Position numbers and translations under genes: made by a program
Shown here: one piece after another, positions 1 through 14,872 of the stretch
How positions within the stretch are numbered: position 1 is the first letter of the stretch
How the letters are laid out: each line of letters opens with the position of its first letter
Notes under the pieces: generated by a model
What the model was told of the DNA's origin: nothing
Database searches by the model: none
The model's input: the letters and a program-made list of their open reading frames with translations, nothing else
Source: Tigriopus japonicus
Taxonomy: Eukaryota; Arthropoda; Copepoda; Harpacticoida; Harpacticidae
Reading direction: 5' to 3'
DNA: 64,000 nucleotides
NCBI GenBank assembly: GCA_010645155.1
Contig: CM021319.1
Coordinates: 4,025,544 to 4,089,543, forward strand

Positions 1-470
1 AGAGGTTTGTGCTGGACTCTTTGTAGTTGGTGACTTCAATCTTCCAGCTAGCATTGTAGAGTGAGAGGTTAGTCCGGATGAGTACATTCCCATTTCGAAA
101 ACGGCTGCGCTGTCTTTTGAAAAATTTTAAGAGTTTGTGATTTTGCGTAATTTCTCTCAACAAGTTAGTGTAACAACCAGAGCAAAGAATGTGCTGGACT
201 TGGTTTTTTTCTAATGGTCCTGATCTGATCTAGTATGTCCATGTTGCTCCTAGTAGCTTCTTAGATCATCACATTCGTGAGATAGGGTCGACCATTACTC
301 AAAAGTCGGTGAGTTTGAGAGTTAACCCTTTACAAAAGGTGGGTTTGGGTGTTTTAGGTGTGGCTAGAGCTCTCAAGTATAGAGTAAAATCAATAGATCC
401 AACCTCTTGCGGGCGCAGGAGTTCAGACCCAAGAAGCAAAATTTTACTATAATAGCGTTTGATTATTACC
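1..470 (+). pseudogene. LINE endonuclease-domain relic
   Basis: Around 20-60 the plus strand reads LFVVGDFNLPAS, the GDFN segment of the APE-type endonuclease of non-LTR retrotransposons. Around 155-290, with stops and shifts, it reads QVSVTTRAKNVLDLVF and then SSFLDHH, which resemble the later T..R..LDLVF and SDH blocks. Several stops and frame changes show it is dead. It is cut by the window edge and stops before the inverted repeat that begins at 495. Confidence 0.7.
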
Positions 471-494
471 ATTTTACGACTAAAAAAAAAAAGG

Positions 495-1917
495 CAAAAA
501 TAACGGGGAAATATCATTGTCCGTCCTAATTCAAGAGCCCATGGCATCTCAACCGTTCACCAAAATTTTAGGCAAAGGGAAGACACCTGAAAAAGTCAAG
601 CCGTCCACATTTCCCACTTTGGTCGATAGCATCCCAAATATCATTTCCGAGGAAGAAAAGACAAGTTGGGGACAGATTGGATGTCAAGTCGTTCAAATCT
701 ATTCTTATATAATGAAAATATTTTGGTTCAAAATTACGACAAAACTTTCATGTCAGGGTGTAGGTATCATAATTATTATCTTTTCAAATCTTAAAGCTAA
801 GACTTAAACCAAAGAACCACCCAACCGGAAGTGAGCAGCCTCAAAAAGGTAATCCCAAACACACCAAAACCCATTACAAGAGGAACTGTAGCATGTCCCA
901 TGTCACCATATGTTTTGGTCACACGCGTACCTTGTCAAAAGAAGGATGGTACTGACTGAGGTTTAAGCCTTTAAAGTGACCATCCTACTTTTAGCAAATT
1001 AGCGTGAAAGAAGATTCAAAGGATAAAGGACTTCTATATTGGGTCCAGTTTTCTCCTCGCAAAGCCATTGGCTTTGATAGAGACCCACTATTACTTCAGG
1101 CTTGAATGAAGTTGCAAATTTTTTGGTCAAAGGTAACAGTAAACAGTCGTAGCTCCAAATTTACTGATATTTTTTGCCTATATTATCCGATAAAAAATCT
1201 TTTGCAGAATCAAAGACACTCAAAGTTGGGTAATACTTAAAAGTTTTGAAAAAATCGGTTAATGTTTCAAGTTTCGATTTTAGTCCATTTTGAATTCACA
1301 TGGTCCTTCTAGAAATCGTAATTTTGAATATGAATCTGTTAGACATATTTATTTGTAATTTTGGCACAACACACATCATAACGTACTCTACATAATTATG
1401 AAATATGCTTTCCAAAAATCTTGTTTACGTGCATTTTAAGTAATATTTTTTCTTATTTTGAGCTATTTTGACATAAGTTCCAAAACTCAAAAAAAATCTT
1501 TTTGTTTTTCTTTTTTTTGGGTTTGAAATTCATTTATTTTTGCAAAATTGAAAAGCCATGCGAAATCTTTGGGAATTGGTTTTTTCATATAACCGCAGCG
1601 TTTTTCGGCTATTGTGGTCAAAAATGGACCATTCAAAGTCAAATAACTCCGCTGTTGATGAATGAATTTTTATTCAATTTGAATTCATAAGGTAACTTAA
1701 TGGTCTCTAAATATGGGTTAAATAAATTATTTAAAAATGTTATAATTAATAGGTTTTTAGGTATATAACTTTTTCCCTGGACCAAAACTTATATAATACA
1801 ATAAAAGTAAAGTTGTTTCCCATTGAATTGTGGGTCCAAAAAGTGCCATGATGTCTTGGGGTATTTTGATTCAAACCTAAAAAGCCATTCGGAACACCGT
1901 GTGGCCCTATGAAAATC
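495..1917 (+). repeat. Left arm of a 1.42-kb near-perfect inverted repeat
   Basis: Each base pairs with its mirror about position 2094 (paired coordinates sum to 4188), giving 1423-bp arms. I saw only two differences by eye: a C/T near 512 and a G/A near 1807. The arm carries small reading frames, which recur identically in the other arm, and none resembles a known family. The outer border is at 495, next to an A run. Confidence 0.9.
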
Positions 1918-2270
1918 GGTGTTCAGTTATCGGGACTTCACTAAGTTAGGAATTCAATTGAATATGAAGGAAACCTACAGAACATGTGTGTTTGTGTGCT
2001 ATGTGTGCATTTGATGTTTCTTCAAAGGACAACATCCAAAATGGACAAAATGAGACATTTCAAAACATTACAGAACGTCACAAAATTTGGACTGAGCACA
2101 TGTGAACATGTGTTTTTCTTAGTTCAACTACAATTTATCAAAAATCTTTATGGACGACCTCTTTTAAGGTGGGATTAGAATTTCAAAAATAAGTTTTTGG
2201 GATCTGAAAAAACCGAAACAAACCTTTTTCTGTCTAAAAATTTCAAGAAAATTCCAAAATAAGTTAAAAT
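1918..2270. other. Spacer (loop) of the inverted repeat
   Basis: This is the 353-bp unique sequence between the two arms. It has a TG-rich stretch near 1984-2010. I see no coding signal or known motif. Confidence 0.8.
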
Positions 2271-3693
2271 GATTTTCATAGGGCCACACGGTGTTCCGAA
2301 TGGCTTTTTAGGTTTGAATCAAAATACCCCAAGACATCATGGCACTTTTTGGACCCACAATTCAATGGGAAACAACTTTATTTTTATTGTATTATATAAG
2401 TTTTGGTCCAGGGAAAAAGTTATATACCTAAAAACCTATTAATTATAACATTTTTAAATAATTTATTTAACCCATATTTAGAGACCATTAAGTTACCTTA
2501 TGAATTCAAATTGAATAAAAATTCATTCATCAACAGCGGAGTTATTTGACTTTGAATGGTCCATTTTTGACCACAATAGCCGAAAAACGCTGCGGTTATA
2601 TGAAAAAACCAATTCCCAAAGATTTCGCATGGCTTTTCAATTTTGCAAAAATAAATGAATTTCAAACCCAAAAAAAAGAAAAACAAAAAGATTTTTTTTG
2701 AGTTTTGGAACTTATGTCAAAATAGCTCAAAATAAGAAAAAATATTACTTAAAATGCACGTAAACAAGATTTTTGGAAAGCATATTTCATAATTATGTAG
2801 AGTACGTTATGATGTGTGTTGTGCCAAAATTACAAATAAATATGTCTAACAGATTCATATTCAAAATTACGATTTCTAGAAGGACCATGTGAATTCAAAA
2901 TGGACTAAAATCGAAACTTGAAACATTAACCGATTTTTTCAAAACTTTTAAGTATTACCCAACTTTGAGTGTCTTTGATTCTGCAAAAGATTTTTTATCG
3001 GATAATATAGGCAAAAAATATCAGTAAATTTGGAGCTACGACTGTTTACTGTTACCTTTGACCAAAAAATTTGCAACTTCATTCAAGCCTGAAGTAATAG
3101 TGGGTCTCTATCAAAGCCAATGGCTTTGCGAGGAGAAAACTGGACCCAATATAGAAGTCCTTTATCCTTTGAATCTTCTTTCACGCTAATTTGCTAAAAG
3201 TAGGATGGTCACTTTAAAGGCTTAAACCTCAGTCAGTACCATCCTTCTTTTGACAAGGTACGCGTGTGACCAAAACATATGGTGACATGGGACATGCTAC
3301 AGTTCCTCTTGTAATGGGTTTTGGTGTGTTTGGGATTACCTTTTTGAGGCTGCTCACTTCCGGTTGGGTGGTTCTTTGGTTTAAGTCTTAGCTTTAAGAT
3401 TTGAAAAGATAATAATTATGATACCTACACCCTGACATGAAAGTTTTGTCGTAATTTTGAACCAAAATATTTTCATTATATAAGAATAGATTTGAACGAC
3501 TTGACATCCAATCTGTCCCCAACTTGTCTTTTCTTCCTCGGAAATGATATTTGGGATGCTATCGACCAAAGTGGGAAATGTGGACGGCTTGACTTTTTCA
3601 GGTGTCTTCCCTTTGCCTAAAATTTTGGTGAACGGTTGAGATGCCATGGGCTCTTGAATTAGGACGGACAATAATATTTCCCCGTTATTTTTG
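2271..3693 (-). repeat. Right arm of the inverted repeat
   Basis: This is the reverse complement of 495-1917 with very few differences. A minus-strand frame (3381-3755) runs past the arm's outer edge at 3693, so this copy keeps some flank that the left copy lacks. I found no clear target duplication outside the arms. Confidence 0.9.
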
Positions 3694-4480
3694 GTTAGAG
3701 GTGTTCCAAAACTTGTCTCCTTTCTCCAAAACCGAGTAAACTTTGATTCCCGCAATTCACTATTTTTTCACAGCGGTTTAAAGGCAGATGGAACCGTCAA
3801 AAAAGAAAACGCCGGACATCAAGTTGACAATTGCTGTTCCAGGAATAATTTGTCACCTATTTGTCCTTAAATTACATCATAACTAATCCAAAAATATTCT
3901 AGGTTCTTGTTGGGCCACATGGGTGGTTTGATTGCGCCAAAGTGTCCACGCATTGCTGTTATTTTTAGGCTCAAAGTATGACTACGACAGAATTTTCGTG
4001 TCAGGTTGTAAACAACGAGGCGTTAACGATAACAACTATGACATAATTTTCCGTGATGAAAAAAAGTTGATTGCATTCTTCTGCATAGGGGACTTGTATT
4101 GAGTAGACCACGCGTATAAATTTTCAGCTCAATCCAATCTTGGAGGTAAATGTCATACCTTCTTAATGCTCTGTGAAGGATGGCGCATAAGGGTCGCCTT
4201 TTTAAGAGATATTTTTTTTTATCAAAAGAGTGCTGATACCTCATTTACTATGAGCACGGTTATTTTCTGAGCTTTAAGTTCTTTAAGTAACCGATTAAGT
4301 TCGATTGAATACAAATATAATTCTCCTTAACGGCCGCTAACTTGTACAGGGTTGGGCACGTAAATCAGGAATTTGTTTAGTACATCATATTGAGTCAAAA
4401 TAAGGCTACGCAGAACTTCTTAAAGGAATTGAAGGCATGTGTTTTTGGGTGGGTTGCGGATTTTTTATTACTGTATCTCT
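3694..4480. other. Non-coding stretch
   Basis: No recognisable gene, RNA or transposon signature. Short frames lack any family resemblance. Confidence 0.5.
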
Positions 4481-4745
4481 ATAAGGAATGGTATTCCTTG
4501 TAAAGAAAGTTAATCATTGAGGTTACTGCATAAGATATAAATATAACATTAAAAGAATAGTATTTAAAAAAATTGTCCAATCCTCCTATAAATGCTGTTA
4601 GGGGATCAGCTCCTACATATTCCCGACGAAGACTAATGGGTAACAAATTGAACAATGACGAAGCTCGATAAAGAAGAGAGGAGGACTTCATTTCAACTTG
4701 ATCGAACTAGCCTCGATTCCCTTGGATTTGGATTGGATTTGACTT
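4481..4745 (-). pseudogene. LINE A 3'-end fragment
   Basis: The minus strand encodes [20 protein letters not shown] and then ADPLTAF. The same C-terminal stretch occurs in the LINE A copies at 35715-36528 and 43560-44757. The fragment is cut 5' by the GTCGAGTTGTCC array at about 4761, and its 3' end is degenerate. Confidence 0.75.
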
Positions 4746-4760
4746 GGATCCGGACACCGG

Positions 4761-4885
4761 ACAATCGAGTTGTCTGCTGGGTCGAGTTGTCCGCTGGGTC
4801 GAGTTGTCCGCTGGGTCGAGTTGTCCGCTGGGTCGAGTTGTCCGCTGGGTCGAGTTGTCCTGGGTCGGGTTGTCCGTTGGGTCGG
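4761..4885 (+). repeat. 17-bp minisatellite (gtcgagttgtccgctgg)n
   Basis: About seven head-to-tail copies of a 17-bp unit, the last ones diverged (tgtcctgggtcg). It directly abuts the ggtcac array that follows. The same unit, in the same orientation, reappears just after the N run at 6968-7029. Confidence 0.9.
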
Positions 4886-4887
4886 GT

Positions 4888-5112
4888 GATTGTAGGTAAA
4901 AAGGTCACAAGCAAAACGGTCACAGGTAAATAGGTCACAGTAAAAAGGTCACACGGTAAATAGGTCACAGTAAAAAGGTCACACGGTAAATAGGTCACAG
5001 GAAAAAGGTCACACGGCAAATAGGTCACAGTAAAAAGGTCACAAGGTAAATAGGTCACAGTAAAAAGGACACACGGTAAATAGGTCACGGTAAAAAGGTC
5101 ACAAGGAAAAAA
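4888..5112 (+). repeat. ggtcac minisatellite array, forward orientation
   Basis: A tandem array built from two alternating 15-bp halves, ggtaaataggtcaca and gtaaaaaggtcacac, with a roughly 30-bp period and small variants. It faces the reverse-complement array at 6155-6331 across about 1 kb. The open frames over it are products of the repeat. Confidence 0.9.
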
Positions 5113-6154
5113 AGGTCACAAGAGAAAAAAAGTTTTGCAATTATTGCAAACGCATAATGTTGTTGGGCTGAACATTGTACTTTAACTGAGGTTGAGACGA
5201 TTTATTAATCAGGGGCTTTACTGGACGTTAAGGAAACGGCAGTGTAACACTAAACAGCAACAAATAACAAATAATTCACTAAATCAAATAACAAGGAGTG
5301 TCCCTTTAACAAAGGTATAGGTTATAGGTAGTTTGAACTTGTTAATCTTCAAAAGTTAACACCAAAAATCAAAGTTGGCGTGGTCGCAACTCAATTCAAT
5401 CAATAACAATCCAAAATAGAATAACAAGGACTCTGCTGAGATTCTGCTTTAAAGATACCAAACCAAGCAATGGAATTGAAAGTACCAAGGTGAGTGACGA
5501 TTGAAAATTCAGTTGATCAATCCTGGAAATTGAGAGTGCAATGTAAGTCCATGTTTTCCTCTAAAAATTCCTCTTGTGGCACGTTACACCTTCAGTGTAG
5601 GTTTCTTGGTTTTCAAATACAATAATATTGTTTTGAGGCAAAGTTAAGAAGGACTGATAGATACTGATATTTAGAATCATTAACAAGCATTATATCTGGA
5701 CAAGTTCACCTATTTTATCAATTTTCAAAAAACCTTCACAGCCCCCAGTTTAGGAACCGGTGATATAGACGGCTACTGGGCCAAATTTAAGTAGCCCCCG
5801 TCCTCCCGGAACCTAAAAGCCCTGGACTTGATTGTGTGGTCAATAGTTGAGACTGAGGGTACCAAGCCGAGGTTACCAAATGTCAAGATCTCTTGAGAGA
5901 AGATTGCCAAGGCCTGGAACCTCATCCTCAGACGCCGGAATCTGTCAAAAAAGCCTATGAATCAATCAAAGTTAGAATAACCATTGTATGTTATGTTATT
6001 TTTTTTGTCAAAGCACGAGAAGATTAAAAGAATTAAAACTGTACTGGCAAATGTACAGGGATCGTATGGCATACAGTCCATGTGCTCAATAACATTTTTT
6101 GAAAATCATTTCAATTTGAAGTCTCATTGTGCCTTTTTCTGCTTTTGAATTCCT
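5113..6154. other. Interior between opposed ggtcac arrays
   Basis: About 1 kb with no open frame of note and no RNA gene. It is AT-rich apart from 5740-5950, which contains a C-rich, pyrimidine-purine mixed stretch. It would be the core of the putative foldback-like element. Confidence 0.5.
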
Positions 6155-6331
6155 TACCTTGTGACTTTTTTACCGTGACCTTTTTACTGTGATCTTTTTA
6201 CCGTGACCTTTTTACCGTATGACCTTTCTACCGTGACCTATTTACCTTGTGACCTTTTTACCGTGACCTATTTACCTTGTGACCTTTTTACCGTGACCTA
6301 TTTACCTTGTGACCTTTTTACCGTGACCGTT
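6155..6331 (-). repeat. ggtcac minisatellite array, reverse orientation
   Basis: Repeats of tgacctttttaccgtg and tgacctatttaccttg, the reverse complement of the array at 4888-5112. It is cut by the N run starting at 6332. Confidence 0.9.
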
Positions 6332-6967
6332 NNNNNNNNNNNNNNNNNNNNNNNNNNNNNNNNNNNNNNNNNNNNNNNNNNNNNNNNNNNNNNNNNNNNN
6401 NNNNNNNNNNNNNNNNNNNNNNNNNNNNNNNNNNNNNNNNNNNNNNNNNNNNNNNNNNNNNNNNNNNNNNNNNNNNNNNNNNNNNNNNNNNNNNNNNNNN
6501 NNNNNNNNNNNNNNNNNNNNNNNNNNNNNNNNNNNNNNNNNNNNNNNNNNNNNNNNNNNNNNNNNNNNNNNNNNNNNNNNNNNNNNNNNNNNNNNNNNNN
6601 NNNNNNNNNNNNNNNNNNNNNNNNNNNNNNNNNNNNNNNNNNNNNNNNNNNNNNNNNNNNNNNNNNNNNNNNNNNNNNNNNNNNNNNNNNNNNNNNNNNN
6701 NNNNNNNNNNNNNNNNNNNNNNNNNNNNNNNNNNNNNNNNNNNNNNNNNNNNNNNNNNNNNNNNNNNNNNNNNNNNNNNNNNNNNNNNNNNNNNNNNNNN
6801 NNNNNNNNNNNNNNNNNNNNNNNNNNNNNNNNNNNNNNNNNNNNNNNNNNNNNNNNNNNNNNNNNNNNNNNNNNNNNNNNNNNNNNNNNNNNNNNNNNNN
6901 NNNNNNNNNNNNNNNNNNNNNNNNNNNNNNNNNNNNNNNNNNNNNNNNNNNNNNNNNNNNNNNNNNN
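6332..6967. other. Assembly gap (636 N)
   Basis: A run of N between two minisatellite arrays, most likely a collapsed or unassembled repeat. Frames predicted across it are meaningless. Confidence 1.
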
Positions 6968-7029
6968 GTCGAGTTGTCCGTTGGGTCGAGTTGTCCTGGG
7001 TCGAGTTGTCCGCTGGGTCGAGTTGTCCT
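6968..7029 (+). repeat. 17-bp gtcgagttgtcc minisatellite, remainder
   Basis: Four partly shortened copies of the unit seen at 4761-4885, in the same orientation. Confidence 0.9.
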
Positions 7030-8606
7030 GTCACCATTTCCAAGTATTTTCAATGCAACTTTTCATTTTGCACAAACTTTAATAAATGCAGTAATTCAAA
7101 GTTGTTTTCCTTGATTTCCTGAGTCTGAAAAGTATCTCATTGTGTTTAAGCGTTTCTATCCAAACTTAAAATACCATTTGAAACACTGTAAATCGTTGAG
7201 AGAATGTTTAGCTGATTTTCCAGGTATCAACAATTAAACGTGCTTGGATAATCGTGATTTGAGATGACACGAAATTGCCTCGAAAATGGGGGAAGAACTC
7301 TGTTCAAATGTCATGTCAAACGTTAGCCTAATGATTGCAAGGGCCAAACTTCTTGTGTTATGTTAAAAGATGTAATTAAGTAACAAATAGTATTTCTCGA
7401 TCCTGAAATAGCGACAAAATCGACGACTTGTCGATGATATTTGGATAATTATAAAATATGGATAAAAGATGAACCAAGAGGACTTGAGAAAGAATGTCAG
7501 CAAAGTTTGGCTTGCCAAGTAGACAAATCAAGGATTTCAGTAATGATTTTTGGGCGAAAAACATAGCGTAAGGCAGTATTTCAGCCGCCAATATATTAGA
7601 AATTTGCTTTCACATATTGCATTACAATCATTTAGTCATTTTTGTCATATATGTGTGTGTTTTCTTAGTCAGCAGCTTTTTGTTTTGGTTAAACCCTCTT
7701 TCAGCCAAAAACTTTATTTTCAGTTGAGACTTTTTGGTCCATTACTGATGAGAATGAGGGATTGGAATAACCATTTATGATACAATTAACTTTAATTAGG
7801 ATCAATAAGAAAATTTAGAACAATCAATTGCACCCTTATATCCACTTCGTATCTGGTCCACTAGTGATTCCGAAAGTGGCCGAATTTCATACCAAAGTGA
7901 ACAAGGGTGGCTGAATTTCAGTAACAAAGCTCAGAGGTTGCACATACGTGCTATTTTATTGGTTGTTCTTAAAGGACTCTCTGTATATTAGGAAAACGTT
8001 TATTGTGACTTATAGTGGTTCAATATCAGTGTGCAAACATATTTCATGTATTTCTTCATACATTTCTACCAAATTGAATTACAGACTGTATAAATTCATG
8101 TAACAAAAAATATCATTTTCATTGTTGATAGTCATTGAGTGGGGAGAAGGATGGGAAATTGGTGGTTAAGAGTTGGTTTTATTGTCGGTAAGATGACAGT
8201 GTGAAAATCCAATTTCTCGGAAGATCGCTGAAAATATAGGCATGCAGATCAAGTCTTAAAACCTGACAAAAATACCCGGTCAAAAACTACAGCGCCAAAT
8301 TCAAAGTCAAAGTCAAAGACATTCATTACACCGTGGGAAATTCGATTGAAGATGATGCTTTCTTTTGACCTGCAGCATTGAGCTTCATGCATGCAAAGTT
8401 GACATTGAATTTGTTGACCAATTCAAATGGATTGTTTAGGCAAAGCTTTACGTAGGTCGAATTGAGTTTTGGCTCTTGTACTTGATCTGTCAAAAAAACA
8501 CAGAAGAGTGACAGCCTTTGGTCTACCAAGTAATATTTGACTGATGGATGGTGTCGGTCTTTTAAAGTTCAAAATGTCGATATTTTAGGTGATCTTCCCC
8601 GCGCCT
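7030..8606. other. Intergenic, 3' of QPCT
   Basis: AT-rich sequence without a recognisable gene. The part next to 8607 should hold the 3' UTR of the minus-strand QPCT gene. Confidence 0.5.
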
Positions 8607-11627
<3,021 letters not shown>

Positions 11628-13880
11628 GGTGGAGGTGGAGGGGATGAAGCGGGTCCAAAAGGCGTTGGGTCGGTAAGTTTGCCGCAGGTTCAATCTCAAT
11701 CCTTAGCAGAACCAAGACGAGGAAAGACTGAGCGACAACGGACTTTGAAACCCAAACTCGATTGAGTTTTTCGCTGCGCTGGCTGGCGAGGCCCTCCTCA
11801 CGCCCGTCAATGTTCGGTCTTCTTACATATGCGTGTCTGACGTGGTGTGTGTATGAATGTGGGAAGCATCCAACTCGGATCGTGTGGTGGATGTCTGCGG
11901 GAGCGAGTGCGTGTGAGGATCAAGAGGCCCTTAACAGGAGGCCCTCTCTCTCACTCTTTTTCTCCGTCAGTCTCTGGTCGCGTTGGTCGCCTCTCGACTG
12001 GATCGAGCGAGGGCCCGGACTCTCCGAGTCTCTCCGGTGGGCAATACGAGTGCCCACTTCTGGATAGCTTCTCGCTGGTTATTCAGTTAGCTTTTAGGGA
12101 ACGAGGTGAATGACGCTCGTTTTCTCGTCTTTGGGGGCCTTTTTCGTTTGATCTAAGGCTCTCCATCCGCTCCATTCGTCTCTGCCTCCAATGTGACATT
12201 GCTTTGGTCGGAGAGGATGGTGGTTGAATGGGCACTCGATTTGCGGGGGAGGGAGGAAGGTAGCCAACAAACAGTTGGTTGTGACGTCCGTCGCTTTGCG
12301 TTGGTTTGGTTGTGGGTGGTGCCAATTGCCAAATCTCGCCACGAAAGAAAGACGGAGAGAGAGAGAGACAGGGACACGATGTATGGGTCTGTCTGCGTGT
12401 CTGTACGAAGCGGTCGTTCGGGCGAGTCAGTCTGTCATGCGACGTGTTGGGATGGGCCTACTCGCTACCAGAAGAGCATCATTGAAGAATCTTTCTAAAC
12501 CCACCAGATCAAGGACCCTTTTGGGGGTCGATCTCGTTGAGTCGGGTCTGGTCAGCGGCTCACTCACTCAATCACGACCGATCGATGGAGGGAGAAGGGG
12601 GTGCATGTCCCATGAGCCAAATGGAATCCAGAGGGGTGGAATGTAGACAATTGAGACTGTAGATGGCAACCAATCTTTGGCGTGGAAGTTGTCCAATCCT
12701 TTTTGGCTTAGACACGAAAACGCAGTCGTGCTAAACTCATTTCGACGACCTCGGCTCCGTTGGTGAGACATCCATGAGAGCTCTGGGTGAGATGATGATT
12801 TGTGAATGGAAGGGATCAGGGGATGCAAAGTTGCAAACTGAAAAACAAACACTGACACAAGTGTCACCATGGATTCAGAGAAGGAAAGCGCCAAGAAATT
12901 AAAAAAAAACAGCACTACCAACAGCGACTACCATTCAATAAAATACACGATACAATACACTGCATGTCCAATGCTAAAAAATTATCGCAATAAACATTAT
13001 TATTAAAACAGAGCGCAAAATGTGAACTTTCAGACTCTGGATTAAAAGTACCATTGGAAATAGATCGGTTGAAGAAATTTTGACATATATTTTAGAACGA
13101 CTTCGGCTTTTGAGTACCTTATAATTGATAAAAAGTGCCAAAAAATCTCTTTTAGCACATTTCCAGCCTGGCTAACTCTGATAATAAGCTCTTACCTATA
13201 AGAAAATTTGCCCTTTCGCTCAGGTCCGTTCGAGTAAAGATAAACATTTTGATTATCCTTTCACTAACGGAGTTTAATTGCGTGTAAGGCATTGCCTCAG
13301 CACGCACCTCAATATTGGTTGAGTAGAATTAAAACTTGATGTCAAATAACCAACTTATTTGCCAAACAAAAGAAAGTAAGAATCGGAAAAAGTAAATCTC
13401 AAGTTGCTTTAAGAGAGAAACACGTTATCCCGTTCTTCACTGATATGATCTGATCATTTCGGCGTATTAACGGAAGGTCGCACCCAAGGTTTCCTCATGG
13501 ATACTGATTTTTGAGAGAAAAACAGTTTATCCATTAGAGCATTTGCTTTTTTAGCACATGGTTTCAGAAAGCACCTTCTTTTAAGGCGAAAGAAACTTTC
13601 TGAAAATGTTCTCATTGGCGAGATGATCAGATATTTCTTATTTAATGGACTCAATAGTAGTCGCCGTACCCATCTTGCAGTCGGGCAAATTTTTGATGTT
13701 CTATGACAAAATCTGACTGAAATTCCCGATTCGTGTAAGCATTAATTTTTTGAAAATGTCCCCCCCCCCCACTCAGATATTTGTCATGCGTATTACGCAA
13801 CTACGCGCATTCATTCCCCAAGAATCCATCTCGAATGATTCTTGTTAGATAACGTCAATCCAAAAAAACTCGTTCCAAAG
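11628..13880. other. Intergenic, upstream of QPCT
   Basis: It should hold the QPCT promoter and 5' UTR near 11630-11760. Positions 11760-12620 are GC-rich with overlapping frames on both strands, a purine tract (gagagagagagaca) near 12355 and no family resemblance. The remainder is AT-rich, with a C10 run near 13760. I see no gene. Confidence 0.45.
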
Positions 13881-13952
13881 AAGTGCTGAGCCTTGATGTC
13901 ATAGTTACAGCACTTAACCCCAGAAACAAAGGTTCGATTCTCCTCCCAGTCC
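13881..13952 (+). repeat. Decayed tRNA-derived SINE head
   Basis: The B-box-like ggttcgattctcc (13931-13943) is preceded by a degraded A-box region (gtcatagttacagcac). The layout matches the SINE at 44758-44998, with a mutated A box. It is interrupted by the hAT element that follows. It is not a functional tRNA. Confidence 0.5.
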
Positions 13953-13960
13953 TTTTAGAG

Positions 13961-14193
13961 GGGGACTCGGCAACAGCTTTTAGGTCAGAGCCCATCAATT
14001 TGACTACGTGTGTTGTCAAGAGGCCACCAAACAGCCGTTGGTAGATCCAGGGGTCCACAATTTTATGATACAAGAGCCTTGGGCCCACGAGCACTGTATT
14101 ATGAATGGCTCACGACTATTTTGGACTTTCCCCTAGCGCGGGGCCAACCAATGGCCGCCCTTGGGCCCCCAGCCCACTGGTTGCCGACCCCTG
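13961..14193 (-). mobile_element. hAT-type MITE, copy 1 (233 bp)
   Basis: The right end reads ggttgccgacccctg, the reverse complement of the caggggtcggcaacc terminus, and the left end is a degraded match (ggggactcggcaac). It is flanked by an exact 8-bp duplication, ttttagag, at 13953-13960 and 14194-14201. An 8-bp duplication with CAG-type ends marks the hAT superfamily. No transposase is present, so it must have been moved in trans. Confidence 0.88.
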
Positions 14194-14213
14194 TTTTAGA
14201 GGAACCTATAGAC

Positions 14214-14461
14214 CAGGGGTCGGCAACCGGTGGGCTGCGGCCCACATGTTGGCCCAAGGGTGGTCTTTGGTGGGCCCAGGAGCCATGGAGAAAGTCCAAA
14301 ATAGTGGGCCGCGAGACATCCATCGCACTGTCCTTGTGGGCCTAAAGGTCTTTGATCGTTAATTTGTGGGCCCCTGAACCTACAAACGTCTATTTGGTGG
14401 GCCCCTGACAACACGTAAATAATTTTGTGGGCCTTGACCCAAAAGTGGTTGCCGACCCCTC
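14214..14461 (+). mobile_element. hAT-type MITE, copy 2 (248 bp)
   Basis: It starts caggggtcggcaacc and ends ggttgccgacccct plus one changed base. An exact 8-bp duplication, ctatagac, lies at 14206-14213 and 14462-14469. It is the same family as 13961-14193 but opposite in orientation, with 20 bp between them. A diverged relative lies at 51115. Internally it has several tgggcccc-type GC-rich motifs. Confidence 0.92.
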
Positions 14462-14872
14462 CTATAGACACTAATTCACACCCATAGACAGCAAACCAAA
14501 TTAGAATTACCTCTAGCTTGTTTTCTGACAAAAGTAACCTCAAATTTCATCCCTGTAACAATCCGTCATCAAACTAGTGTAAAACCCTTCACAAAATAAA
14601 CAGGTCCTAGTCCTAGAATCTACGATCATTTCAATACCCAAGGTAAAATTCCGCCCTTTTGAGAGGGTCAACGATTCCAGCACGGAGTTACGTACAGTTG
14701 TGCACCCAGCCCCACTAAAACAAAACCTGGCCTCTGGATTTAGGATGGAGATAAGAAACTGGTTTTCAAAGATTTTTCTTTTTGGGTATGGAATCAGTTC
14801 AGAATACAACACGACCTAACGAAGACCTCTCACCAATTCGAATGAGTGAGAAAAATCCTCGTGAATTGCAAC

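Noticed and set aside
1502..1690. Identical 62-codon frames on both arms of the palindrome
   Set aside because: Duplicated by the inverted repeat; Phe-rich composition from AT-rich DNA, with no domain.
4655..5088. Frames with repeated VELSAGSSCP or VTYLPCDLF
   Set aside because: They arise from the 17-bp and 15-bp minisatellites.
6203..7114. Frames of 240-300 codons
   Set aside because: They run through 636 N and have no real content.
11762..12646. Several overlapping 80-140-codon frames in GC-rich sequence
   Set aside because: They overlap on both strands, lack splice-supported continuity and resemble no family.
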